This document shows positions 1 through 12,356 of a stretch of 64,000 nt of DNA, piece by piece. The notes below the pieces were generated by a model. That model had not been told where the DNA came from. It did not search any database and worked only from the letters and a program-made list of their open reading frames with translations. Source of the DNA: Mycoplasmopsis columbinasalis (GTDB lineage Bacteria > Bacillota_I > Bacilli_A > Mycoplasmatales > Metamycoplasmataceae); assembly GCF_900660705.1 (NCBI RefSeq), contig NZ_LR215043.1:62001-126000 (forward strand), in the 5' to 3' direction. A program made the translations under genes and the position numbers. The stretch's first letter is position 1, and the number at the start of each line of letters is the position of its first letter.

Positions 1-772
1 CTAATGACAATTCACCTGCCAAGGCTGTGCTTAATAACGGTTCAACTACAAGTGTGGTTAGATGTTGAAAAATATGCTTGATAGCATCATTAGCACCAAG
101 CGTCACTGTTAAGAGGTTGCTTGTTTTAATTTTTTCAACTAACAAAGTGTGTAAAGATTCTAAATCTTCAGTTTCAAAAATCAAAACCAAACGTGCACGT
201 TCTTCCTGACTTAATTTTTTTAGTTCAGACGGTTCGTTTAAAAGTAAATTTCAGTCTAATAAAGTTGAACTACTTTTAGCTAAATTTGTGTATGCTTCAA
301 ATCGATTTGGATCAGCGGTCTGAAAAAATTGTGCCAGATAAGCAGGAAAAGACAAACCAGTAATTTTTCCTGTGTTTAAGTCTAAAGCACCACCAGAATT
401 CATTTCTGACAACAAACCATTAAAACCAGCGCTAATTGAATCACCTATTGCCAGGTACTTAATTTTTTGCGTTGGCGTAATTACATTAGGCGTTTGCATA
501 CGCGCTTTAGCAGTTGATTGGTTAGTTTCCACAGGTGAATTAGAATTAGTTGGATCCGCTTGCTGAGTGTGAGTTTCTTCTTTTTTAGAGTTATCACCTA
601 ACTCAGCTGCCTTAGGAAATAAGTTTATTTCTGGTGTATCACTAGTTGTTGAGTTTTCTGAACCAACTTTTATAGTAACTGCACTCTTCTTAACTTGTGA
701 AAGTCCCGCAATTGTTCCGCTTAGAGAAAGAATTCCGATTATGCCAATAGGAATAACTTTTTTTAGATTCAT
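1..772 (-). CDS. SGNH/GDSL-type hydrolase, secreted (3' end beyond window)
   Basis: About 257 residues are visible and the gene runs off the left edge. The N-terminus (MNLKKVIPIGIIGILSL...) is a signal peptide or anchor without a lipobox cysteine. A Ser/Thr/Gln-rich spacer follows, then KYLAIGDSISAGF, which matches block I of SGNH hydrolases with its catalytic serine, and later TVTLGAND, which matches block III (GxND). The family hydrolyses esters, often lipids, and the signal peptide places it outside the membrane; the substrate is unknown. I chose the ATG at 772, preceded by GAGGTG; a GTG at 778 is also in frame. One internal TGA must be read as Trp. Confidence 0.8.
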
Positions 773-873
773 AAGCACCTCGTTTTCTGTTTAACTGTAG
801 TTTTCATGTTATTAATTGTGCCGAAAACCACTACTAAACACTCGTATTGTGTTATTTATACTAATATATTTAT

Positions 874-879
874 ATTATA
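874..879 (-). promoter_or_regulatory. Candidate -10 box for the SGNH hydrolase
   Basis: On the minus strand a perfect TATAAT lies about 100 bases upstream of the start codon in an AT-rich gap. No good -35 box is present at 16-18 bases, so this is only a candidate. Confidence 0.3.
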
Positions 880-918
880 CATATGAATATGTATATGCTC
901 ACAATTTGCGAATTGACT

Positions 919-947
919 AAAAAGACTATAACATAGTGTTATTGGTC
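919..947 (-). terminator. Candidate terminator of rsmE-tsaE
   Basis: Read on the minus strand, GAC and ATAAC pair with GTTAT and GTC around a short loop and a small internal bulge, and are followed by TTTTT. It lies about 40 bases past the tsaE stop. Confidence 0.45.
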
Positions 948-987
948 AAAAAACGAGTTTAAATTAAACAATAAAATCTAAATTTTC

Positions 988-1395
988 TTAAATTTTACGG
1001 CTGATTTGATAAATGTGTTGTCCTTGCTTGCTTAAAGACACATCAACACTTAAATAATTCAAAGCTTCGATTTTAATTAAATTTGCTCACTCAATTGCGA
1101 CGATATTATCTTCAAAATAATCATAAAACTCATCTAATGCATCAGCATTTTTTGTGAAGTTATATGCATCAATATGAACTAAACCCGGATAAACTTTCAT
1201 GTAATTAAAAGTAGGCGAATTAATGACCTCGTTAATATTTAAATTTTTTGCTAAATATTTTACTAAAGCTGTTTTCCCTGTGCCAAGTTCGCCATTAAGT
1301 AAGATTATTTTTGAAGCTGTAAGATTGGCCAAAAGATATTTAGCAACAACATCAACTTCTCTTAAATCTTGAGTTATAAAAACTTTTTTCTCCAT
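988..1395 (-). CDS. tsaE: tRNA t6A biosynthesis ATPase TsaE
   Basis: 135 aa, the usual size for TsaE (YjeE). Near residue 35 is the Walker A motif GELGTGKT, then SPTFNYMKVY and HIDAYNF, which fit the family's conserved switch and base-contacting regions. TsaE works with TsaB and TsaD in the cytoplasm to place threonylcarbamoyl on A37 of tRNAs that read ANN codons. The ATG at 1395 has AGAGGT just upstream; a TTG at 1410 is less likely. It follows rsmE by 18 bases on the same strand, so the two are probably one transcript. One TGA (Trp) lies near the C-terminus. Confidence 0.93.
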
Positions 1396-1413
1396 TGGTA
1401 CCTCTAACAATTT

Positions 1414-2094
1414 CTAGTGCTCCTTGATTTGACTTAGCATATATAAACACGCAGTTTCGGCTCTTAAAATTCTGCGACCAAGAGAAATAATTTCGACATT
1501 CGCAAAAGTTTGTGCAAACTTAATTTCATCTGTAGCAAACCCTCCTTCAGGGCCTACTATTAAAACTGAATTTGTTAGAAGTGAATTTACTTCATATGCA
1601 GTAGTTTGACCCTCATATGCTAAATAAATTTTTTTCGATGCATAAGTGGTGAAAATGTCTTTGAATTTAATGGGTGCACTATAGGTCGGAATTACATTGC
1701 GAAATGATTGTTCAGCGGCGTTTTTAATAATTTCTTGGTGACGGTTTGTCTTTTTAGGAATGTCAAACTTAAGTAATGTTCCGTTAGTATAACGAGAGTC
1801 AAGTGGCACAATTTGTGTGACACCTAATTCCACAGCTTTTTCTAATAATCATTCATAACGTGACATTTTGATCACGGGTGCAATCAAAATTACTTCGTTC
1901 TTAAACTCATGGTCAATGGTAAGTTTTTGTAAAATTTTCGCTTGTTTACCTACTAACTCACATTCATAAAAAACTTTTTCAAAATTACAAAGAAAGTGTT
2001 CTTGTTCTAAACGAGTAACTTTTATGTGTTTCAACACAGCGTCATCTAAATCAAAATAATCTCCGTTTTTCTTTGAAACAAAAAATCTATGCAT
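1414..2094 (-). CDS. rsmE: 16S rRNA m3U1498 methyltransferase RsmE
   Basis: 226 aa. The C-terminal half has the SPOUT (trefoil-knot) signatures of this family: VGPEGGF, then LGRRILRAETA, which form the S-adenosylmethionine site. The N-terminal part (MHRFFVSKKNGDYF) matches the PUA-like RNA-binding start of RsmE. The enzyme methylates N3 of U1498 in 16S rRNA. One TGA is read as Trp in the middle. It is the first gene of a short minus-strand unit with tsaE. Confidence 0.93.
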
Positions 2095-2194
2095 ACAACT
2101 CCTATCTTGGCAATAATTTCAAGTAATAAGTGCAAAATTGTAAAACAACAGTTTTTAAATAGACCTATATAGTAGTGTTAAATTTAAAGTATTT

Positions 2195-2218
2195 CAAAAA
2201 ATGAGCACGAATGCTCAT
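2195..2218 (-). terminator. Rho-independent terminator after the large lipoprotein
   Basis: Minus-strand hairpin ATGAGCA-TTCG-TGCTCAT (perfect 7-bp stem, tetraloop) followed by a run of T. It begins 8 bases beyond the stop codon at 2226. Confidence 0.85.
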
Positions 2219-2225
2219 CTTTAGT

Positions 2226-5200
2226 TTATCGTTCTCAAAAATTCACAATTAAATTTTTTGTGTAACTTACTTGTGGGTTTATTTTTGAAGTTAACGTCAC
2301 TTTGGCTTTAAGAATTTTTTGGTTGTTCTCGCCTTCTTCTAAGAATGGAACAATGTTAATTTCAACAAATTTCATCAAAACATCAGCAGGCGCTAAATTC
2401 AAAGCCATAGTAGAATCCGAACTACTTACTTGTGCAACAGAAAGAGTTAATAAAGAAAAATCGATTTGATTTAAATCTGCAAAGTTTTGTTTTTTGCCTC
2501 TGTAATAAAGTTTTAATGTTTTGTTATCAACAACATCAAAATACGCTGCTAGAGATTCGGGAGTTTCTTTTCTTCAAAATCCGTGTCAAGGAATTATTTT
2601 AGAAACAATTTCCTGCTTCGTTTCTGCGTTTAAGAATGTAACTTTGAGGTTTAAAGTTCCTGTTTCATCATTGTAACAATTTGTTTCACTTGGCTCATAT
2701 TTAATTAAGAATTTTTTGTCATCTTCTGCACCTAAAAAATCTTCTTCTAAAGAAAAGTAATTTCTCACAAGATTAAAGTTTTGATCAAAATTTACTAAAG
2801 AAATTTTGCGCTCAAGATTCAAAGATGAAAAATTTAATAGATCAGAATCAAAATTAGAAGCTAATTGTTCTTGGAAAAAAGGAATATCAGCAGTAAGTAT
2901 AAATTCGTTATTTTCAACATAATTTTTCAAAGCGTTATCAGTTTCAATAGTTTGTTTCAAACCGGTTAAAGTAATTTTTTTAGTAATGGAACCAAGTTCT
3001 CTGTCTGGATCTTTGCCCGCAAAACTTGTAATAGTAAAAATAACATCAATGGTGCCGGTTTCATCATTTTCATTTTCAAAACTTATTTTTCTCTGTATAA
3101 AAGGTCAACGAGAATTAAAAAGTTTTGCAAAAAAAACATCTCTGCTGCGAGCTAAAAAATGTGTTCAATTTTCAGTTTGGCTAATATCTAGGTCTTCAGC
3201 ATCCACCAGAATAAGTCCATTTCAGAAAACTTGCTTTTTCTTAAGTTCAGATGGTTTTATTTGTTTTAAAAGATAAGAAGGGTGTGCAAAAACTAACGAA
3301 ACAGTATTTTTGTTAAACACACTTTCTAATGTTTGAGTGTCAGGTAATTTTAAGTTGAGTGGAAAAATTTTCGAAACTTTTACTGTGTCATCGTTATAGT
3401 TACTTAAAATTACTTTCACATTAATTATATTTTGATTAACTGTGTCTGCGTCATCCGATTCAGGAACTATCTCATAAGAAATTCGAAGATTTGGATATTT
3501 TTCTTTCAAAAATTGTGGTGCAAAATCTTTTTCGTTTTCTTGAAAAATTAAAACAAAATCTGAATTTTTAACAGTTTCTGAGGTAAAAGCAGTTTTGTTT
3601 TCACCTAGGATCCCTACATAAGCTACTCTTAAATTTGGAATATTAAAATATTCTCTTAATTGATCTTCTGTGACATCTTTATATGGTGAAATGAATTTTG
3701 CTTTTTTAGTGTAAGTAATTTCAATTTTATTTTTATTTGTTGTTTTAAAGATAACGTTAAAATATGCTTCACCTCTAAGGTTATCATAACGTTGTTCAGT
3801 TTCCTCGAGTAATTTGAATTCAACTGTTGAAATACCAGGAATTAATTCTCGTACATTTTTTGCATTAGCATAAACTTGTGCATTTTCTAGAAAATTTAAA
3901 TCATTGGCTAGTTCACTTAATTTAGGTGGTTTTTGTTGGTTGATTGAATTTTGTTGAATAATTAATTTTCCTAAGGAATCAATTTTTTGTTGCAATTCAG
4001 TTTGACTTTCAATGTTATTTACGAAAGCTTTAAGCGCGAAAGTTTTTGTTTTTGTGACTTGTGGATTAACTTTTGAACTAAATTTTACAGGAACAAGAAT
4101 TTGACCAGCAGCATCTTCTTTAACCGCTTGACTATTTAAATATTCAATTTCTACATCATTAGGCAATGGTGAATTATCAAAGTTAGCAACGCTAAAATTA
4201 AGTTGTTGTAAATCAATTTCAGATGGCAAAGACTTAAAAACTTTAGAAACATTATCAAACTTTTGTGCTAATGCATCGTCAACTGAAGTGATAGTTAAAT
4301 TATTGTCAAAATTTTCTATGATTTTTGACAAGTCGCTTTCACTTAACTGGCGATAAAAGCCATAGATTTTAAAATTTTTACTTGCTTTTACACTCGAATT
4401 AAGTACCGAAACAAGAGTTAAGTTCACATCAATTGTGCCTTGCTGAACATTGGCGCTTTCTGGCAATATTTTAAGTTCAACCTTGAATGATGGTTCTTTA
4501 AAACTAGTTAAAGAAATTTTGTGCATACGTTTTTGAAAGTCAAAAACGTTGGATCAAATTGACAAATCAGCTAAATCTTCATCCGTTAATTGTGAAGGTA
4601 ATTGATTTAATTTTGCTGTTGCATCAGCAGAAAAACCAATTTCATCGAAATTGTTTATTAAATTATTGAGAAAGTTTTGTGAACTAGGAAACTTACTCAA
4701 AGGTTGAAGATCGAAAATTTTTGAATATGTTATTGTGGAATCTTGAACGGCGGTAGCAGTTACTCTAACTTTTAAAATATTCTCTTTGTCACCAGTCAAT
4801 GTGTACGTTAAATTAACATTCTTGTCTACTAATTCTAAAAAATTAAATTTTTTTACTAAAGATTGTCTGTCGTCAAAAATAATCACTTTAAAATCGAAAA
4901 TATTTGCTTGCGAGCTTGATTCAATTTTTTGTTTCAAGGCAGAAAAATTAAGTGCTGCATATTCCGAAAAGTGCTGTGAATTAGTCTTAAAAATTAAATT
5001 TGAATCTGCTAAATTCTCAAAAATGTATTTCAAATTTTCAGTTGTGATTGCATTTTTAAGTGAAGTTAAGGAATTGAAACCAGAAAGATTAAAATCGTTA
5101 ATATAAACTGATTTTTGACTTTGACCAGTATTATTTTTCTTTGTAACAGTAAGAACTAAGCCGTTTATAAAACCATATTCGTCGTTTACAATTAAATTTT

Positions 5201-6053
5201 TAGGGCTAGGTTTTTGACTAAAAATAAAGTTCAAAGTAGAAAATTTTTCTCGTAAATTAACTTTTGTTTCCGCTTTGGTCTTTGGATCAGTTGTAACTTC
5301 ATAAATTTTTATTTTCGTTAAATCTAATTTCTGATTTGCGCCTCAATATTGTGAAGCAAAGCCTGCGTTTTCATCTTCATAAACAAATTGAATATTTTCT
5401 TTGTTTAATGCATAATATTTTGCAAAACCAGCCTCTGTTATATCTTTATTTGTTTGTGCATCTTCGTTTTGGGTTTCCTTAGTTGTTGACGAAGTATGGT
5501 CTTGATTTTGATTAGTTGAGTCAGTGTTTTTATACACATTAAAACCTTTAATAATAAATTTTTTGACCTTGACTAAAGAGTTTTTTTTGCGCGAACTAAA
5601 AATCACATTAACTTCTAAAATTCCTGCATTTACATCAGCACTTAAAATTTCATATTTAATTATTAAGTCAGGGTATTGCTGTGTAAAAGTTTGTACGGGT
5701 TTTGTTGGTTTGGTTTCTGTTGATTCAGTATTTGTATTCGAGTCGGTTTTTAAAATAAACTTATCGGTTAAATCTTTGTTATTGTTTATAAATTCAGTTA
5801 AATTTGTGCCTGTTTTATCAAAATTCGTATCAAGAAAAACATTAGTACCATCAATAATGTTATCTATTTTTGTACCAAAATTTTCTTGTTCAGTGTCAGC
5901 AGTTGTAGCTGCTGCACCTGTGGAACTAGTGCCATCAGAAATTGGAGTTGTTTGTGTGTGAGTTTCACTTGTACACGACAAAACGCTCATAGGAATTGAT
6001 GTGGCTAGTAAGCTTGAAGCAAAAACTAATGCTAATTTTTTTAATTTGCTCAT
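2226..6053 (-). CDS. Very large modular surface lipoprotein (1,275 aa)
   Basis: The start ATG at 6053 has AGAGGA upstream. The signal peptide MSKLKKLALVFASSLL... ends in the lipobox SVLSC, so the product should be lipidated and displayed on the outer face of the membrane. A Thr/Ser-rich linker follows. The rest is about nine diverged modules of 100-140 aa, each ending in a similar strand pattern (for example VNVIFSSRKKNSLVKVKKF, IDVNLTLVSVLNSSVKASKNF, LKAKVTLTSKINPQVSYTKN). This resembles the 'lipoprotein 17-related' domain of mycoplasmas. Seven or so TGA codons are read as Trp, and the frame is intact throughout. A second lipoprotein of the same size lies directly upstream. Function is unknown; an adhesin or antigenic surface protein is a reasonable guess. 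Confidence 0.85.
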
Positions 6054-6245
6054 TGTGTTTTCCTCTTTATCTACATACAGATGCACTTTTTATGTTTTTG
6101 CATCATTTTCTTATGTTAATTTTATTCTCTTTATCATAATTCATCAGCAAAATACTAAGTGTCCATTTTTGGTAAGTAATTTTAGTTCTTATTAGTTGAG
6201 AACCAATTTAGTTATTTAAATAGATTACAGTAAAAAGGGGGAAAT

Positions 6246-6273
6246 ATAATAAAAACATCCGGCTGGATGTTTT
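6246..6273 (-). terminator. Terminator after the second large lipoprotein
   Basis: Minus-strand hairpin with 9-bp arms AAAACATCC and GGATGTTTT around a 4-base loop, followed by TATTATATTT. It lies 17 bases past the stop at 6291. Confidence 0.7.
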
Positions 6274-6290
6274 GAGTAACCGTGTTTTTT

Positions 6291-9200
6291 TTAATCCTTA
6301 AGTGAAATCAAAATCGGTAAAAGTTTTTCACTATTATCAGTGCCTGTTTTCAGAGCAAAAGTTAAACTTAACAAATCTTTAGTTCGTACTTTGATGGCTT
6401 TAGCATCCACTAAACGTGCGTTTTCTAACAAAGTATCGTCTGCTGCAAACAAAGTTGTTTGCAATTGTTTTTCACCAGAATTATTGGTGGTAAAAATTTT
6501 AAAACCTAAAACATTATCAAGTTCAAGAATGTGCAAAATTTCATGCATTTTAGCTTTATTTTCTGTTGGTAGCGTTTTAAGTTTAAAACTTAAATTGTGG
6601 TCATCATCAGTTGTTGTGATGCCAAGGTAAGCAGCATTCTCTTTGTTGTCTTGAGCAGCATTAGTTGTAAGGAGCATAGTTCCCAACTGACGATACAAAC
6701 CAAAGTTATCAATTTCTACTTTACGAAGCGTACGTGCTTTGGTTTGTTTATCTTCTTCAATCAACATTAATACCAACTTGTGTCTGTTACTAAAGTCGGC
6801 TTGCTGGTAAGCAAATTTATTTTCAAAGGAAGCAATGTCTCTGTCATAAAAATTGTCGATTGTTTCATCTACAGATTCAGAAACCAAATTTGTTAACACT
6901 GCTGTTGGTAATAACTTAGTACGAGCACGACTAATGTCGGTAGGGGTGTTTTCTTCGTAATTTAAATAAGAAGTAGGTTGCACATAAGTATCCACTTGCA
7001 ATTGGTTTGCCAAATACGACATTTTACCAGTCGGACTTACACTCTTAGCGCCATTTAAACCACGAATTTTGATCGTAGCTTGCTGGGTTTGTTGGTTTTG
7101 TGTACGCGTCACAACTAATTCCAACACTTCTAAATTAGGATTATGTTCATCTGACACAATTTTACTTGCATCAAGTGCGAACGTATAGGTTGCATCCGCG
7201 GCAGGCTTAAAGTTTAAATCACCTAAACCAAGGTCAGCTTGGAGATAAGCGACTTGGTCAGCAAAATTTTCCAAACGTCTTAAATTTGTCAAAATATTTT
7301 GTGCTAACCCTTTGCTTTGGTTAGAAACTAAGTCAACTAACGGCGTGAGTGTAAGTTCACCGTCAAAAACACTAGTAAAGAAATTATTTTTTACTAGATT
7401 TCGGGTGAGCATGTTTTCTGTGACAAAACCATAAATCGTATGCGTAACTTTTTCTACTGTTCCGGTATAAAGATTTTTAAGATCAAATACAAGCGTAAGT
7501 GTACCAGCTTGGTTGTCTGCACTTGATTCGTTTTTGTTAATTGTGAGTGTGCTTCAGTCAAGTTGGAAGGGGTTGGCTCGTAAGGTTTGTTCTTTGTCAA
7601 TACCAACTAATTCACTGGTAGCATTTTCAACTGAGCCTAGCTTGAAGAAATCTTTAAGATGATTAATAAAGTCAGTTTTGTTGTCTTGTGCATTAGCTAA
7701 CAAGTTAATAAAATCTCATCTTGAAGTATACAAAGCTTGGTCACGGAGCAGTTTTTGTGGTTCACTTGCCAAACTTGTGTCGTCGTGTGTACTTGTAGCG
7801 GCTGTTTTAGGAAAAATATATTCGCCTACACGAAATTCTGAAGCTCAATAGTTAATCCCAAAAGCTTTGGCAGTGGTTTGACCAGTTGTTTTGTCGATTA
7901 ATTTGTAGTAAAAGTGGACATTGCTTAAACCATGAGCGTGCGTGGTGTCAAAGTCAAAGTAAATGTCGTACAAACTTGGTTCGAACTTACCATCAATGCG
8001 GAAATATTTGCGCATATAGTCAAGTAGTGCTTGGTTATTATATTTAGCATAAGCAGGTTCAATTGAACTTCAAATTGCTTTGGCGCCAGCAATAAAGTCT
8101 TCCGCAGTAGTTGATTTTCCAAGGGGAGTAAGTGCCTGGGTAAAAGTAAGTGAGCCAATTTGGTAAGTTGCCTGTTGGTTGGTATTATTTCATCCTTCGC
8201 TATGATCATCTACATAATCGCTTGGCCGACCAATGTTTTTAATTACATTCGAGACATATTGTCTTTTACTTTCGCTTGCTCCTTTTTGTAAACGACTAAA
8301 AACATAATGCAATTCATTTGGATGTGCGTGTGTGCCTGCATCTATGCTATAGTCATATTCGGGATTTATGCGGTAAGTAACTTTAAAGTATTTTTGTAAC
8401 ACGCCCATTTGGCCTTTGAAAGTTTTTTTGTGCTGTTACTTCAGCACTAATTTTAGTCTCAAGACCTGGTTCATTTGGATTAGTGGCAGCTGGGGAACTC
8501 GCAATGCCTTCAATGACTAAGTCTCCGTCTCAAAAGTAATTGTAAGTTGCTGATTTAAATTCATGTTGGGATTGATTGTAAGTATTATTGAGCCCGGCGT
8601 TGTTAATAGTAAATGCAAATTCTTTTGTTGGTGTTTCGAGGACAACTTTTGCTTGTCGCGAGTGCACCGCATCATCAAAATCAACAAAAGCTGATTTAGC
8701 ATCATTATATGTTAGCGTCTGTGCGGTAAGCACTTCAGAATCAAGTTGGTCGTAAATAAATTTTTGCAGTAACGCAAGAATTTCTGCTTTAGTGGTAGCT
8801 TTTTGGAAAAGTTTTTGCATCGTAGTTGGGAAATAACCTAAACCTTCAGCACTTGCACTTACAGCAATTTGCATTTGCGTTTTTGGAGTTACCACTGGTG
8901 GAGTTTCTTCTGGTGTTGTAGTGTGCGTAGGTTGGTCACTTGATTCTGGTGAACTTGGTGTTGAGGCAGCAGATTCTTGCGGCTGCGTAGGCTGTGTCAT
9001 AGCGCTCGTTCCATCAGCTAAAGCTGGATCAACTAAGGCAGCAGTAACACTCGCTTGGTCTAAGTGAATCACAGTCGCAACTGCTCTTAAAGCTGTTTTG
9101 AGTGTTTCAACAGCTGTTTTGGCAGCTAGACCATAACTTTTAAAAAGTTGTAAGTCACTAAAGTCAGCGAGTTGTTCATATTTAGTGAATACTTTTTCTA

Positions 9201-10134
9201 ATTCTGCTTTGGTGTCTGCATCACTAATTTGTTGTAATAAAGCATTTTTGTGAGTTAAAAATGTTGTTTTTGTATTTTTAATGGCATTAAGAATTAAATA
9301 AAATTCATAAACCATATTTCCTAAGGCGTGCGAATGGTGGTGATTGTTTTGCGCTGCTTGGTCATTTTGGTTTGAATAAGTAATAAGTTGATAATTTGCT
9401 TCAGTTCTGTTTCAATCACTTGGCGTTAAATTCGCAATTTTGCTAGCCACAGTTTGAAAGTCAAACTTGATATTATCTTGTCACTTAGCTTGCGTAATTG
9501 TTTGCTCAGTTTGTAAAGCTTGTAGCACGCGGCTTGCATTCAGTGTGTCTGAGTTTAAAAAATTATGTATGTCAATGCTGTCTGTGTGAATTTGAGCTTT
9601 AAGATCTCTAGCAAAAGCATCTAAAACATTAAGAATTTCAAAGAAAGTACCTTGTTGTTGATTATTTCCAACAAAGTATTGACGCACTTGAGGGTCGAGT
9701 TCTAAAGTTTGTAACTTATTAGTTTGTATTTTTTGAAATTCGCTAAACAAATTAAAATTAGTTGCCAAGTCAGCGTCAGGACGGTCTTGGTCAAAAAGTT
9801 CCTTGTCAGCAAAAATTAAACGTAGCGCTGCTTCAAGGTTAACCAAAGCACTTGTTTGTGCACTATTTTGGTAAGTTTCAAACGCTGCAGTTGAACCGTT
9901 TTTTACTTTGTAAGTAAAATTTTCTTTCATTTGTTGATAGTAAGTTTGCAACGCTTGACGAGCTTGTTCTTTAGTGGTAAAACTTCAATTTTGAACTGTA
10001 GATTCGGGTGTTGTTGATTCTGTTGTTGATGAGGTTGTTTTTGTTTCTGTTTCGCTTTTACTGCATGCGACAGTCAAAGTCACAGGTGAAAGTGCCAAAA
10101 GTGGCAATAAGATAAATTTTGAATATTTTTTCAA
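6291..10134 (-). pseudogene. Second very large lipoprotein, split by an A7 frameshift
   Basis: Two long open frames together make one protein of about 1,280 aa, almost the same size as its downstream neighbour. The upstream frame starts at a TTG (10134) behind AGGAG, encodes the signal peptide MKKYSKFILLPLLALSPVTL with lipobox TVAC, and runs to a TAA at 8383. The downstream frame is open through 8408-6291, starting at an internal ATG (8408) with AAAGG in front. The frames change at seven A residues (T7 at 8423-8429 on the plus strand): with six A the protein would read straight through as AEVTAQKTFKGQMGVLQKYF. Either the gene is switched off by slipped-strand mispairing, or the A count is a sequencing error. 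If real, the two parts could be made separately. Function is unknown. Confidence 0.75.
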
Positions 10135-10334
10135 TCTGAAGGTTCTCCTGTTTAATAATTTAATTAAAAAGAAAAATATGTTGTCAAAAACAACACGATT
10201 CAAGCGTCAAAGTAATCAAATTATATCTTAAGTCACAAATTCAATGTGATTGGAACCACTAAAGTTCTTGAAACAAAACAAACTGCAAAAAATTCGTTAA
10301 AACTAAACATATATTAATACTAATTATTTTTTAG

Positions 10335-10343
10335 TGATAAAAT
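10335..10343 (+). promoter_or_regulatory. Extended -10 promoter for rpsB-tsf
   Basis: TGA-TAAAAT fits an extended -10 element (TGn-TAnnnT). It would give a leader of about 125 nt before rpsB. No clear -35 box is seen. Confidence 0.45.
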
Positions 10344-10393
10344 TCAAAAGAATTTTTAAATTCATTTTTTTATTTTAAACACCATTGCGAATT

Positions 10394-10429
10394 CACTTGG
10401 GTGTGCCACAATAATTATGGTGCTAGGTG
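10394..10429 (+). promoter_or_regulatory. Possible structured leader in front of rpsB
   Basis: CACTTGG can pair with CTAGGTG (7 bp, two G-U pairs) around a 22-base interior. Ribosomal protein S2 often represses its own mRNA through a leader structure, so such a site is plausible. The pairing is modest and unproven. Confidence 0.25.
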
Positions 10430-10475
10430 TTCGAAACAATGGGAAGACTAACAAACTAAAGGAAAAAAATCTTAT

Positions 10476-11450
10476 ATGAATCAAGAAGTAGAAAAAAACT
10501 TAGTTGAAGAAGCTAAAGTAGCTAAAACAACAACTGAAGTTAAAGCAGCAGCGCCTGCAGCAGAAGAAAACAAAAAACCAATTATTTCAAAAGAAAAACT
10601 TTTGGAAGCAGGAACCTATTTTGGTCACAAGTCGAGTCTTTGAAACCCTAAAATGAAGGACTTTTTATTGCCACAAACAAAAAGAGGTATTCACATCATT
10701 GACTCAGCTTCAACTGTAAAACGTTTGGAATTCATTTACAAACTTTTAAACAAAATGGCGTCAAACCCAAGAACCACATTCATTTTTGTTGGTACGAAAA
10801 AACAAGCTAAGGAAACTATTAAAGAAAGTGCCCTTAGAACAAACAGTTTTTATGTAACTGAAAGATGACTTGGTGGAACATTTACTAACTTTGCAACAAT
10901 TTCAAAACGTGTGAAAGCAATGGAAGACCTTGAAAAAATGGCAGCTGAAGGTTTCCCAAACCGTACCAAAAAAGAAGTTTTAGACCTTGAAAAGAAACTT
11001 AAAAAGTTACAAGCTAATCTTGAAGGGATTAGAAAAATGCAAGGTACAACTAACTTTATGATTGTTGCTGACCCAATGGACGATGAAATTGCAGTTAAGG
11101 AAGCACGTAAAAAAGGAGTAAAAGTAATCGGTTTACTTGACTCAAACACTGACCCTGATTCAGTTGACTTTGGTATTCCAGCTAACGATGACTCAGCAAA
11201 AAGTATTAATGTAATTATTACTATTTTAGCTGATGCAATCGCAACTGCAAGAGGCGGTAAAGCTAAATATGCATACCAAGATGACGACCAAATTGTGTTG
11301 CCAAAATACGAATCAGAAAGAAAAGAAAGATCACAATTCCAACCTCGTAGACCTTACAACAGAGAAGGTTTTAACAACAGAAACAACAACACTGATGCTG
11401 CAGTCAATCGCGAAGTTGTAGCAAAAGATAAAGAAGAAAAGAGGGATTAA
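10476..11450 (+). CDS. rpsB: 30S ribosomal protein S2
   Basis: 324 aa, longer than the typical 230-260. The core begins near residue 47 with [19 protein letters not shown], followed by [14 protein letters not shown] and [11 protein letters not shown], all diagnostic of S2. Two extensions explain the length: an acidic and alanine-rich N-terminus of about 45 residues and a hydrophilic C-terminal tail rich in Arg, Asn and Gln. The ATG lies 12 bases after AAAGGA. tsf follows after 2 bases, the usual rpsB-tsf pair. S2 binds the neck of the 30S subunit on the solvent side. Confidence 0.97.
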
Positions 11451-11452
11451 GA

Positions 11453-12334
11453 ATGGCAGTGGACAAATTAGCCTTAATTAAAGAAGTTCGTGAAAGAACT
11501 AACGGTGGAATGGTTGATGTTAAAAAAGCTCTTGAAGCTTCTGACTGAGACGCTGAAAAAGCAATTACTTGATTAAAAAGCAATGGCAAAATTAAAGCCG
11601 CCAAAAAGTCAGGCCGTGTGTCAGCTGAAGGTTTAGTTTCAATTTTTGGTGACCACAACCGTGCTTTAATTGTTGAACTTAATTGTGAAACTGATTTCGT
11701 GGTAAAAAACGAAAAATTCAAAGCAGCACTTGATTTAATTGCAAAAGCACTTTTTGACGCCAAAGTTAAAAACGACGCTGACGTAAGCAATGTGTTAGTT
11801 AACAAGGAACCTTTACACGAATTCGTAGATAACTTAACAGCAACTATCGGTGAAAAAATCTCATTTAGAAGATTTAACATAGTTGAAGCGCATGCTGGCG
11901 AAATCTTAGGTTCATACGTTCACATCAACGGTCAAGTTGGTGCAATTGTAAAAGTGAAGGGTAACCACGCTGAAAGCGCAAGAAACGTTGCAATGCACCT
12001 TTCAGCAATGAAACCTGAATTTATTTTTGTAAATGATGTTCCACAAGCAAGAATCGAAACTTTCAAAGCTGAGTTTGTAAAACCTGCAGGTTTCGAAAAT
12101 AAACCTGCGGCTATTCAAGAAAGAATTTTACAAGGTTCACTTGATAAAAAACTTTCTGAAGTAGTTTTGGTGAAACAACCATTTATGATTGATGATTCAG
12201 TTTCAATCGAAAAATACCTTGCTAACCACCAATCAACCCTAGTTGAAGCTGTACGTTACTCAGTTGGTGAAGGAATTGAAAAAGTTGTAAGTGACTTTGC
12301 TTCTGAAGTAGCAGCACAAATGGGTAACAAATAA
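11453..12334 (+). CDS. tsf: Elongation factor Ts
   Basis: 293 aa. The N-terminal UBA-like part has RERTNGGMVDVKKALEAS, and the core has VELNCETDFVVKNEKF and EILGSYVHINGQVGAIV, all standard for EF-Ts. It recycles EF-Tu by expelling GDP. It starts 2 bases after the rpsB stop, with its ribosome-binding site (GAGGGA) inside the end of rpsB, so the two are probably translationally coupled. Two TGA codons near residue 30 are read as Trp. Confidence 0.97.
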
Positions 12335-12356
12335 ACTTATACTCTAACTAAGAATT

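Noticed and set aside
7925-8209. Separate 94-aa gene inside the second giant lipoprotein
   Set aside because: It lies in a different frame of a region where the lipoprotein frame is open and family-like, and has no ribosome-binding site.
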